Shown here piece by piece: positions 54,073 to 63,084 of a stretch of DNA of 64,000 bases. Source of the stretch: Verrucomicrobiota bacterium. GTDB lineage: Bacteria > Verrucomicrobiota > Verrucomicrobiia > Opitutales > UBA953. A model generated the notes under the pieces. It ran no database searches, was not told the DNA's origin, and saw nothing but the letters and a program-made list of their open reading frames with translations. The stretch lies in contig BJHS01000005.1 in NCBI GenBank assembly GCA_014193315.1, positions 90,835 to 154,834 on the forward strand, read 5' to 3'. The position numbers were made by a program, and so were the translations under genes. The first letter of the stretch is position 1. Every line of letters begins with the position of its first letter.

Positions 54073-54348
54073 CTAGATCGTCAAACCGAGTTCTTTGCAG
54101 ACCGCCGGATGCTTGCGAGCCTTGGCCTTGAACTCCTCGACGGAGAAATCAGCCACAATGAAATCGCCATAGCGCAAACTCGGGCACTTCGACTGGCCGG
54201 TGATGGCAACCAGCTGCCGCATCTCATGCATGCTGGCCACCACGTCCCGGGTATCGAGTTTCACCCCTTGGGCCTCGAAGAAAGCCAGGGCTTCAGCGCA
54301 CCAGGGACAGCCCGGCTTGGTGTAGAAAATCGGCAAGGGCTGCGGCAT
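54073..54348 (-). CDS. Glutaredoxin-like protein
   Basis: A 91-residue glutaredoxin-fold protein starting at MPQPLPIFYTKPGCPWCAEALAFF. The active site is CPWC with a TKPGCPWC context. The cis-Pro segment is QSKCPSLRYGDFIVADFSVEEF, with Cys in place of the usual Val/Thr before cis-Pro. It probably reduces protein disulfides or uses glutathione. The listed start at 54348 is preferred; the ORF-track extension lacks similarity. Divergent from the mutarotase-like gene. Confidence 0.88.
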   Translation of the reverse strand: MPQPLPIFYTKPGCPWCAEALAFFEAQGVKLDTRDVVASMHEMRQLVAITGQSKCPSLRYGDFIVADFSVEEFKAKARKHPAVCKELGLTI

Positions 54349-54443
54349 ACATCCACCAAAGCGTAAAAAAGACGGGAAGCAAGCCGAGCCGAGGCTGGCG
54401 CGTTGACAGCGTCGCCGCCTCTCGGCAGATAGACCACCCACCC

Positions 54444-55547
54444 ATGGAAACCATCCACGGCGCCCCCTCCTACGTCCTCCGCACCCCCGAGGTCGACCTT
54501 GCGGTCACCCAGACCGCCGGGCACCTCGCCCCGGTCCGCTTCTACCTCGGGACGCTGACCGCTGCCCCCTACTCGCTCTCCCCGTGGACCCCGGCCCAGA
54601 TCGATCAAGGGCTACCGAACCTACTGCTCTACCTTCGCGGTGACTTTCTCTGCCTGCCGTTTGGTGGACAGGAAAACGGCCCGCCCCACGGCGACGTTGC
54701 CAACGCCAACTGGTCCCTGGTCGAACAAACCTCGACCCAACTCACTCTGAGGCAAACCGGGGCGGACACGGGCGCCACCGTGACCAAGACCCTTTCCCTG
54801 ATTCCCGGCCACCACGCGGTCTACGCCGAACACCGCATCGAGAACTTGGAAGGGGTTTGGAACTACGGTAACCATCCCGTGCTCGACCTTTCCGCCGTCC
54901 CCCCTGGCGCCGCCCGGATCGCCACCAGCGCCTTCCGGCTCGGCTCCGTCTACCCGGGCGAGTTTTCTAACCCCGCGAACAGCGAGTCCGGCGCGCTGCG
55001 CCCCAACGCCCGCTTCAGCGACCTCACGGCGGTACCGACCAAATCCGGTAACGACACGGACCTGACCCGCTACCCCGCCCGGCCTGGTCATGACGACTTG
55101 ATCATGCTGGTGAATAAGCCCGCCACCGCCGAACAACCGTTCGCCTGGACCGCCGTCACCTTCCCGGACTACGTCTGGTTCCAGCTCAAGGATGTCGCCG
55201 ACTTCCCCGCGACGCTTTTCTGGTTATCCAACGGCGGGCGACCCGGACAACCTTGGGAAAAACGCCACCTCGGACGGCTCGGGCTCGAGGAAGTCTGCTC
55301 CCATTTCTGCGATGGCGTCGATCTTGCCCGACAAGACCGCCTCGCGAGCGACGGAATCCCGACCGGGCGCCGTTTCCACCGGGACCAGCCCGTCCGACTC
55401 GCCATCATCCAAGGGGCAGCCTTGGTGGGACAGAGTTTCGGCCAAGTCCGTGCCATCACCCCGGCCGGACCTGATTCGATCCAGATTCTAGGCGAAAACG
55501 GGCAAACCCTAGAAGTCCCCCTTAATTGGGGCTTTTTGAAGTCCTGA
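54444..55547 (+). CDS. Aldose 1-epimerase-like (galactose mutarotase-fold) protein
   Basis: The 367-residue product has the fold features of the aldose-1-epimerase/DUF4432-like group. An early FLCLPFGGQENGPPHGDVANANWSLVEQ block has the HG-x-x-x-x-x-W pattern. HAVYAEHRIENLEGVWNYGNHPVLDLSAV carries the H-x-x-L catalytic His region, and TLFWLSNGGRPGQPW a substrate-binding region. The exact sugar is unknown. It sits 79 bases ahead of a three-gene sugar operon and probably contributes to it, although it may have its own transcript. Confidence 0.65.
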   Translation: METIHGAPSYVLRTPEVDLAVTQTAGHLAPVRFYLGTLTAAPYSLSPWTPAQIDQGLPNLLLYLRGDFLCLPFGGQENGPPHGDVANANWSLVEQTSTQLTLRQTGADTGATVTKTLSLIPGHHAVYAEHRIENLEGVWNYGNHPVLDLSAVPPGAARIATSAFRLGSVYPGEFSNPANSESGALRPNARFSDLTAVPTKSGNDTDLTRYPARPGHDDLIMLVNKPATAEQPFAWTAVTFPDYVWFQLKDVADFPATLFWLSNGGRPGQPWEKRHLGRLGLEEVCSHFCDGVDLARQDRLASDGIPTGRRFHRDQPVRLAIIQGAALVGQSFGQVRAITPAGPDSIQILGENGQTLEVPLNWGFLKS

Positions 55548-55626
55548 GGCGTTTTTGACTCAATTCTTGTCCACCCCCCCCGGAGTGCCCTAAATCCACC
55601 GTCCCACCCCTTTCTCCTCCCGCCCC

Positions 55627-56898
55627 ATGTCCTCCCCCAAGATCGTCCAAGACTTGTCCACGAAGAAAAGCGGCGTCGCCCCGCTTGTCGCCAAGGAACT
55701 CGCCCGCACCGGCGGCCTGCTCCGCCTGGCTCCGTGCTGGGTCCCTCGCTCCTTCCTCCAGCCCGGTAAGCGTCTGAAGCTTCACCCCGATGACCTTTAC
55801 GCCTTCGGCCTGAGCCGCGGCGGGATTGACGAACGCTGGTTCGCTTCCACGACCGAGGCTGCCAACGACAACCGCACGCCAGACGAAGGCCTCTCCTACG
55901 TCGTCATCGGCCACACGCGCTTCACGCTCAAGCAGGCCGTCCAGGAATGCGGCGGCGGGCTCATTGGTTCCAAAATCTGGCGCAAGTACCAGAAGTGGCC
56001 GGTCTACTCCAAGTTCTTCGATAACATGGGGCCGATCCCGCACCACATGCACCAGAACGCCAAGCAGGCCAAGCTGCTCGGCCTCGAAGGCAAGCCGGAG
56101 TCCTACTACTTCCCGCCACAGCACAACAACGTCGGCAACAACTTCCCCTATACTTTCATGGGCTTCGAGCCCGGCACGACCAAGGCCCAGGTCCGCGAGT
56201 GCATCGCCAACTGGCATAAGGGCGACAACAAGATCCTCGCCCTCTCCAAGGCCTACAAGCTCGAGGCCGGCACCGGCTGGCTCATCGACCCTTGCATCCT
56301 GCATGCCCCCGGTTCGCTCTGCACCTATGAGCCACAGTGGGGCTCCGACGTCTTCGGTATGTATCAGAACCTTGTCGAAGGCCGCGAAGTACCGTGGGCT
56401 CTCCTCGTCAAGGACATGCCGAAGTCCAAGCACCAAGACGTCGACTTCATCGTCGACCAGCTCGACTGGGACAAGAACGTCGACCCGAACTTCAAGGACA
56501 ACCACTACCTCGAACCCATCGTCTCCGTCCAGGGCAAGGGCTTCGTGGATAAGTGGATCGTCTACGGCAAGGTCGATAAGTTCCAGTACTTCACCGCGAA
56601 GGAACTGACCGTCGAGCCGGGTGCCGAGTGCACCATCACGGATAAAGGCGCATACGGCCTCATCTGCGTCCAGGGCTCGGGCACGATCAACGGCCAGGTC
56701 CTCAACAGCCCCAAGCTCATCCGCTTCCACGAGCTCACCGAAGACGAATACTTCTGCACCGCCGACGGCGCCACGCGCGGCGTGACCTTCCGCAACACCT
56801 CCACCACCGAGCCGCTGGTCTGCCTGCGTTACTTCGGCCCGGAAGTGAACCCGGATGCCCCCGCCATGGGCGCCTACAAGAAGGCCAAGACCAAGTAA
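55627..56898 (+). CDS. Cupin-type sugar isomerase-like protein
   Basis: A 423-residue protein resembling class I phosphomannose isomerase/cupin proteins. PIPHHMHQNAKQAKLLG provides a His cluster fitting a metal site, KPESYYFPPQHNN a second His region, and a C-terminal cupin fold follows (KFQYFTAKELTVEPGAECTITDKGAYGLICVQGSGTINGQ). It is the first gene of a run with a TIM-barrel isomerase and Gfo/Idh/MocA oxidoreductase, so it is probably a sugar isomerase or epimerase. Codons are strongly C/G-ending (Lys mostly AAG), suggesting high expression. The reaction is not known. Confidence 0.6.
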   Translation: MSSPKIVQDLSTKKSGVAPLVAKELARTGGLLRLAPCWVPRSFLQPGKRLKLHPDDLYAFGLSRGGIDERWFASTTEAANDNRTPDEGLSYVVIGHTRFTLKQAVQECGGGLIGSKIWRKYQKWPVYSKFFDNMGPIPHHMHQNAKQAKLLGLEGKPESYYFPPQHNNVGNNFPYTFMGFEPGTTKAQVRECIANWHKGDNKILALSKAYKLEAGTGWLIDPCILHAPGSLCTYEPQWGSDVFGMYQNLVEGREVPWALLVKDMPKSKHQDVDFIVDQLDWDKNVDPNFKDNHYLEPIVSVQGKGFVDKWIVYGKVDKFQYFTAKELTVEPGAECTITDKGAYGLICVQGSGTINGQVLNSPKLIRFHELTEDEYFCTADGATRGVTFRNTSTTEPLVCLRYFGPEVNPDAPAMGAYKKAKTK

Positions 56899-56940
56899 GC
56901 CTCGGCCCCTAACCCCTCAAACCCCACCACCCCTACCCCC

Positions 56941-57945
56941 ATGAAACTACACAACGCGATGTGGCCCGGCCTCGTCGGCAAGGAGCCTAACACCGACCAC
57001 CCCCCGATCGCCCTCGACGCCATGCTCGACATGACCGTCGCCGCGAACGTCGACGGCCATAAGTTCGACGGCGTCGACCTGTTCCTCTTCCACCCCCACA
57101 CCGACCCGGACATCTCCCCCGAGGCCCTCAAGGCCATGGCGGACAAGATCGCCGGCAAGGGCCTGAACGTCGGCTCCCTCGTGGCGCCGGTCTGGGGTGG
57201 CACGGTCGGCGACTCCGCCATGGGCACCGACGAGCAGCAGCAGAAGTTCCTCTTGGCGATCGAGAAAGCCTGCCGCATCGCGCAGCAGCTTAACCAACAC
57301 GGCGTCCGCAAGTACGGCCTCATCCGCGTGGACTCCGCCGAGTTCGGCGTGGCCAAGTGGCGCGAGAACCCGAAGGCCAACACCGCCCGCATCGTCGACA
57401 CCTTCAAGAAGGCCGCCCAGATCGCCGCCGACCACGGCGAGCGCCTCGCCGCCGAAGGCGAAATCTGCTGGGCCGGCATGCACTCTTGGAAGGCCATGCT
57501 CGACACCCTCGAAGGCGTCGGCATGCCCAAGCACTTCGGCTTCCAGGCCGACCTAGCCCACACCTACCTCTACCTGATGGGCTACAATGAGCCCGAGGCC
57601 GCTCTCCTGAAGGAAGGCTACACCGCCGAGCAGTTCTGGCCCGCCTACCGCGAGATGGTCAGCAAGCTCCGCCCCTGGACCTACGATTTCCACGTCGCCC
57701 AGAACGACGGCACCGTGCACGGCACCGGCTCGCACGAGAAGACCGGCCGCCACTGCCAAGCCGACGATGTCAACGGCAAGCTCGACATCGCCGCTTGCGC
57801 CAAAGTCTGGCTCGAAGGCGCCGCCGGTCGCGGCATGCAGCACATCTGCTGGGACGGTTGCATGTTCCCGAACGCCACGCTCGAGAACCCCAAGACCTGG
57901 AACACCATCCTCTCCGCGATGGTCAAGGTGAAGAAGGCCCTCTGA
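56941..57945 (+). CDS. Xylose isomerase-like TIM barrel sugar isomerase/epimerase
   Basis: A 334-residue AP_endonuc_2-fold protein. Features include [41 protein letters not shown], a strand with [16 protein letters not shown] (metal-binding Asp and His) and [25 protein letters not shown] near the C-terminus. Members isomerise or epimerise sugars, hydroxypyruvate or inosose-like keto sugars. It is encoded between a cupin isomerase-like gene and a Gfo/Idh/MocA dehydrogenase, as in inositol or keto-sugar pathways. The substrate is unknown. Confidence 0.85.
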   Translation: MKLHNAMWPGLVGKEPNTDHPPIALDAMLDMTVAANVDGHKFDGVDLFLFHPHTDPDISPEALKAMADKIAGKGLNVGSLVAPVWGGTVGDSAMGTDEQQQKFLLAIEKACRIAQQLNQHGVRKYGLIRVDSAEFGVAKWRENPKANTARIVDTFKKAAQIAADHGERLAAEGEICWAGMHSWKAMLDTLEGVGMPKHFGFQADLAHTYLYLMGYNEPEAALLKEGYTAEQFWPAYREMVSKLRPWTYDFHVAQNDGTVHGTGSHEKTGRHCQADDVNGKLDIAACAKVWLEGAAGRGMQHICWDGCMFPNATLENPKTWNTILSAMVKVKKAL

Positions 57946-57989
57946 GGCCACCCCCACCGCAATTCGCCCACCGCTCACTCCTACCAATC

Positions 57990-59153
<1,164 letters not shown>

Positions 59154-59174
59154 AAAGCCCTTCCTCCCCCTTCC

Positions 59175-59206
59175 AGGCCTCGGATCGCGCGATCCGGGGC
59201 CTTTTC
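59175..59206 (+). terminator. Strong intrinsic terminator after the sugar operon
   Basis: A nearly perfect inverted repeat, AGGCCTCGGATCGC followed directly by GCGATCCGGGGCCT, ends in TTTT. It sits 22 bases after the oxidoreductase stop and closes the transcript ahead of the protease-like gene. Confidence 0.8.
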
Positions 59207-59245
59207 CGTGCCTAAATTACCCGCCTGCCCCCTGCTGGAGATTTG

Positions 59246-59274
59246 TTGACAGTACGCTGTTTATGTTATTAATA
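59246..59274 (+). promoter_or_regulatory. Sigma-70-like promoter of the DTG-protein gene
   Basis: A perfect TTGACA (59246-59251) is followed after 17 bases by TTAATA (59269-59274). The expected start point, 6-7 bases further on, coincides with the ATG at 59281, so the mRNA may be leaderless. Confidence 0.55.
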
Positions 59275-59280
59275 GCCCGA

Positions 59281-60048
59281 ATGACTGATAACAACTACTA
59301 CGACTCGAGTCCCATCACGCCCCCTGCCTCCATGGTCTGCACCTACCAGCTCTACCTTCTCAATCGCCACCTCTTCGTCGACCTGCCCGAAGGCCGTGCG
59401 CTGGTGGACACCGGCGCGCCCTACAGCGCCTCGACCACCGGTCGTCTGACCTGGCAGAACCGGAACCACGGCGTGTACCGGGGCGGCTACCTCGGCTTCA
59501 CCTTCGACCAGCTCTCCGCCGAGATCGGCGTGCAGGTCGACGCGTTGCTGGGGATGGATCTGCTCGCCCAGACGACCCTCCTGTTCGACGTGGCCCATCG
59601 CACCATGACGGCGGGAGACGAGATGCCCGCGGGTTTCGTCGCGCACCCCTACGAGCTTGCGCCCACGTCCGACGTCCCGCTCTTCCGCGTGACTCTCAAT
59701 GGCCGCCCCGCCCGCGCGCTCTGGGACACAGGCGCCCAGTACGGCTACGTGTCGGCCCAGCGCTTCACGGACGGCGTGGCGCCCCGTCCCGGCTTCACCG
59801 ACTTCAGCCCGATGTTCGGCGACCTGAAGATCCCGACCGCCTACACCCTGCCGTTCACCTTGGCGGGACACGACCTGTTGGAGACCGTGGGTCCGGCGCC
59901 GGAGGTACGCGGCGGGGGGGTCTCGCCGGTAGCGATGGGTCCGTTCCTCCGGGCCCTCGATATCGACACGATCATCGGCCCTTCCTGGATGCCACGCGTG
60001 AAGGTCTGGCTCAACCCGCTCGACCAGACGTTCGCCCTCGCGGTCTGA
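59281..60048 (+). CDS. Retropepsin-like protein with two DTG motifs
   Basis: A 255-residue protein with two aspartic-protease signatures: GRALVDTGAPYSA (Asp43) and ARALWDTGAQYG (Asp149). Each is followed by a hydrophobic strand pattern: VDALLGMDLLAQTTLLFD after the first and IDTIIGPSWMPRVKVWL after the second. This arrangement suggests a tandem duplication giving a single-chain enzyme with both catalytic Asp, rather than the dimer used by ordinary retropepsins. There is no signal peptide. The start at 59281 (MTDNNYYDSS) is preferred to 59263. Single-gene transcript between two terminators. Confidence 0.7.
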   Translation: MTDNNYYDSSPITPPASMVCTYQLYLLNRHLFVDLPEGRALVDTGAPYSASTTGRLTWQNRNHGVYRGGYLGFTFDQLSAEIGVQVDALLGMDLLAQTTLLFDVAHRTMTAGDEMPAGFVAHPYELAPTSDVPLFRVTLNGRPARALWDTGAQYGYVSAQRFTDGVAPRPGFTDFSPMFGDLKIPTAYTLPFTLAGHDLLETVGPAPEVRGGGVSPVAMGPFLRALDIDTIIGPSWMPRVKVWLNPLDQTFALAV

Positions 60049-60070
60049 GCCCGCCGAACGTCCCGACGAA

Positions 60071-60105
60071 AAAGCCCCGGCCCGCCTCGCGGCGTCCGGG
60101 GCTTT
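60071..60105. terminator. Bidirectional hairpin between DTG protein and redoxin gene
   Basis: The stem AAAGCCCCGG (60071-60080) pairs with CCGGGGCTTT (60096-60105), enclosing a GC-rich loop. A-rich and T-rich flanks on each side suit termination of both convergent genes. Confidence 0.7.
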
Positions 60106-60122
60106 CCTTGGACGGGCGACGC

Positions 60123-61340
60123 TTACTTCTTCGCGGCGGCCTTGGGGGCGCCGGGCGAGTAGAAACGGTTCATCTTGTCGAGGATGGCCGTCAGCGCGGC
60201 GCCGCGATCCAGGACGCCGTTGTGGCGCCAGACGATCTCGCCGCCGGGGGCGACGAGGATGGAGTGCGGGATCGGACCAGGCATCTCCTTGTCCAGCACG
60301 GCCGCGAGGTCGTCGCCGCCGCCCGCGAAGAGGTAGTGGTTCGTGGTCCGACCTTCCTTTTTCACGCTGGCCTCGACCTTCTTGCTCAGGCCGGCGGCTT
60401 GCTGGAAGAGGAACGCCTGGGCCTTCGGTAGCTCCGAGGGCTTGTCGAGGCTGATGGTCACGAGCTCGAAGTCGCGCATGTCGAACTGCCGGGAGATGCC
60501 GACGAGGTCGGGGAACTCCTGCTTGCACGGGGCGCACCAGGTGGCCCAGACGTTGATCAGACGGTACTTTTTGGTCGGATTGGCGCGGAGCTTGGCGATG
60601 TCCGCGGCCTTGATCTCCTCGACGGTCACGGGGGTCCTGGCCCAGGACTCATGCGTGACGTCGTGCAGCGCCTTCTTCTCGCGCCACTTGGTCGAGCAAC
60701 CCATCGGCTTGGTGAGCTCGAGCGCCACGGGCTTGCCCGCCAGGATGGCGTCCACGGCATTCTGGCAATCCTTGGACTTGACGGTGCTGTCGTCGTAGAA
60801 GCGGGAGTCGTCGAAACGGCCCTGGTAGCGGAGCTTGAGGTTCTTGTCGAAGACGAAGACGTGCGGGGTCGCGAGGCAGCCGTACGCGCGGGCGACCGTC
60901 TGGGTGTCGCCGTCGTAGAGGTAGTCGAAGGTCCACTGGTTCTTCTCGGCGTAAGGCTTCATCTCGACGTAGGAGTCGCCGAACTCACCGTAACCCAGCT
61001 CGTCCTTGCTGAGGCCGTCCGGGTGGTTGGGGTTGATCGCGACGAGCTTCACGCCCTTACCCTTATATTCTTCGTAGAACTTCTGGAGGCGTCGCTCGAT
61101 GCTGTGCGAGGTCGGGCAGTGGTTCGAGGTGAAGAGGACGACGAGGGCTTCGCCGCCGACGTACTCGGCCAGCTTGTGCTTCTTGCCGTCGGTGCCGAGC
61201 AGGTCGAAGTCCGGGGCGGCGTCGCCGCTCTTGAGGGTCTTGAGGTCAGGGGGGTGACCGTTGACCAGACCGGGGGCGTCGGCGGCGCGGACGCCGACAG
61301 CGGCGGCCAGGACGGCGAGCAGGTAGAGGAGGCTCTTCAT
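60123..61340 (-). CDS. Secreted double-redoxin (peroxiredoxin-like plus TlpA-like)
   Basis: A 405-residue exported protein (signal MKSLLYLLAVLAAAVGVRA) starting at 61340. The first domain is AhpC/TSA-like (GDAAPDFDLLGTDGKKHKL, active-site FTSNHCPTSHS, ACGCLATPHVFVFDKN-type partner region), ending in KPMGCSTKW. The second, from about residue 235, is TlpA-like with NVWATWCAPCKQEFPDL (Cys269 and Cys272). Two thiol domains on one chain suggest periplasmic redox work such as cytochrome or copper-site assembly. It lies next to a decayed cytochrome-c gene. Confidence 0.88.
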   Translation of the reverse strand: MKSLLYLLAVLAAAVGVRAADAPGLVNGHPPDLKTLKSGDAAPDFDLLGTDGKKHKLAEYVGGEALVVLFTSNHCPTSHSIERRLQKFYEEYKGKGVKLVAINPNHPDGLSKDELGYGEFGDSYVEMKPYAEKNQWTFDYLYDGDTQTVARAYGCLATPHVFVFDKNLKLRYQGRFDDSRFYDDSTVKSKDCQNAVDAILAGKPVALELTKPMGCSTKWREKKALHDVTHESWARTPVTVEEIKAADIAKLRANPTKKYRLINVWATWCAPCKQEFPDLVGISRQFDMRDFELVTISLDKPSELPKAQAFLFQQAAGLSKKVEASVKKEGRTTNHYLFAGGGDDLAAVLDKEMPGPIPHSILVAPGGEIVWRHNGVLDRGAALTAILDKMNRFYSPGAPKAAAKK

Positions 61341-61398
61341 GGGGATGCGGATAGGCATAAGAGTCCCGAAATCCCTCGTTGTTCCAACCCGAAAATGT

Positions 61399-61641
61399 TC
61401 AGACCAGCCCGAACCTCCGCCCCAGGTCCTCGGAGGAGCCGTCGGCGCAATCGACCAAGGACAGTGCCCCCGCCCGGACGTAAAAGACGGCCAGCTGACG
61501 GTGACGTCGCCCGAACTCGACCGCCCCGGCCAGACCAAAGGGGACGGCCCAGCCGGGCTCCTGATGGAGGCCATCCGGCGAGCCGCAGGTGACGCGATGG
61601 AGGCGATAGCCTGCCGCCCTAGGGTCCGTAAGACCTGCGCA
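61399..61641 (-). other. Open frame without start codon, possible gene remnant
   Basis: In the 332-base gap between the redoxin gene and the cytochrome remnant, one minus-strand frame stays open for 80 codons and ends at a TGA. It has no ATG or GTG start, only a late TTG. The translated segment LAVFYVRAGALSLVDCADGSSEDLGRRFGLV looks protein-like, but I cannot assign a family. It may be the 3' part of a decayed gene or chance in GC-rich DNA. Nothing else is visible in this gap. Confidence 0.25.
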
Positions 61642-61672
61642 TCAGAGGGGAGGCCCTGCCCCCCGCTCGGCC

Positions 61673-63021
61673 CTACTTCTGGGCGACGAGCTGAAGCTCT
61701 TGGATCGCCCAAGGTTGGCCCTTGGTGGCGTCGGTCAGGGTGACTTTGACGAATTTGGCCTGCTTGGCGCCAAAGTAAGCCTCGGAGAGCGCGTACAGGC
61801 CGGGGCTGGTGCCGAGCGGGAACCACTTCTTACCGTCGACGGAACCCTCCACCTTGAAATTCTTCGGGAAGGCGCTGGGACGACCGGCGGCATCAAGGCG
61901 CACACCGGCGACCGCCTGGGCCGCGGGCAGCTCGACCTGATACCACATGCCCTTCTTCTGCTCGGACTTGGTTTCCCAGCGAGTCTTGCCATCGGCGTCG
62001 CAACCGTTCTGCGCGGTGTCGGCTTCATCGCTGGCCGAGACCTTCCAGTCCTTGGCCGCCTTGACGATCGGGGGGAGCGAAGCCTGCAGGGTTTCCTGCG
62101 TCCAAGGCGCCGTGACCCCTTTCATTTCCAAGCGGATGCGCGCGACGTCCCGGGGGAAGATGACCGCCCCTTTATTGCCGAAGGAGTTGCGGACGTAGGA
62201 GGTGACGGCCGCAATCCACTCGTCGTCGTGCATGGCCATCGGCACCATCTGGGCGTCATAGGTTTTTCCGCCAATCGGACCGGACAGGCCGGCGAGCAGC
62301 ACGCGCACGATGCCGTCGCGGTGGCCCTTGACGGTGGTGGCGTTGCCGAGCGGGGGTGCGATGGTGGTGCCAGGCTTCATCCCCTCCATCGCCATCCCCT
62401 TGCCGTCATAACCATGACACGAGAAACAGAGTTCGCGGTAGATGCCCTGCCCCTTGGCCAGCAACTTGTTTTCCTCGCCGGTGTACTCGCGGCCCCCGAC
62501 CTGATGGGTCCCGGTCAAGCTCACGGCTCCCAGTTCCTTGACCCCCCTTTGACGGGCTGGTCATCAAAGCGGTCTGAACGAATTTGGCGCTATCCGGCCA
62601 GGCTTTGACCTCATTGGAACCCAGGTACTTGGCGGTCATGATGGCCTGCAGGACGACGGTGGGCGCGGGGTCGGCCGCCAGCTTGCGGAAATCTTCGATG
62701 AGCGCCTTGTCCCCGGTTTTAACGAGGCTTTCGCCCGCCCGCAGGCCTTGGGCGCGGAGCCGGGCGTCGGGTGACGTCAGGAAAGCGCGGACGACCTTGG
62801 CGTCGAGGGCACCCAGCCCTTCGAGGGTCCACAGGGCATGGATCCGCCCGAGGGGTTCCTTGCCGCTCAGCGCAAGTTCCGTGAGCGCCGCCACGACCGA
62901 GGTATCGCCTTTGAGGACGAGGAGTTTCTGGGCGGTGTCCCGCCACCAGCCGTTCGGGTGCGAGAGGTGCACGACGAGTTAGGCCGGGGTCTCGTCGAGC
63001 ATGCGAGAGTCGCGTCGCCAC
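61673..63021 (-). pseudogene. Decayed HEAT/cytochrome-c protein of PVC type
   Basis: Read on the minus strand, RMLDETPA is followed by a TAA (62979-62981) and then LVVHLSHPNGWWRDTAQKLLVLKGD, a well-known block of PVC HEAT-repeat/cytochrome proteins. At the C6 run (62542-62547) the frame shifts: removing one base joins FVQTALMTSPSKG to VKELGAVSLTGTHQVGGREYTGEE. Downstream are a cytochrome c site (CFSCHGYDGKG) and a discoidin-like C-terminal domain (VEGSVDGKKWFPLGTSPGL). The N-terminal beta-propeller domain expected upstream is missing. It is probably a pseudogene; a sequencing error could explain the shift but not the stop and missing domain together. Confidence 0.8.
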
Positions 63022-63084
63022 GCCGATCGCGCGACTGGACGGAGTCCGGAGTAGCCCTGGCCTTGGCGTGGGACTGAGATAGGC

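Noticed and set aside
61339-61743. 134-residue plus-strand ORF
   Set aside because: No recognisable motif; it overlaps the start of the redoxin gene and the pseudogene end on the other strand.
62979-62981. Recoding of TAA (readthrough) in the cytochrome gene
   Set aside because: The gene also has a frameshift and lacks its N-terminal domain, so decay is simpler than recoding.
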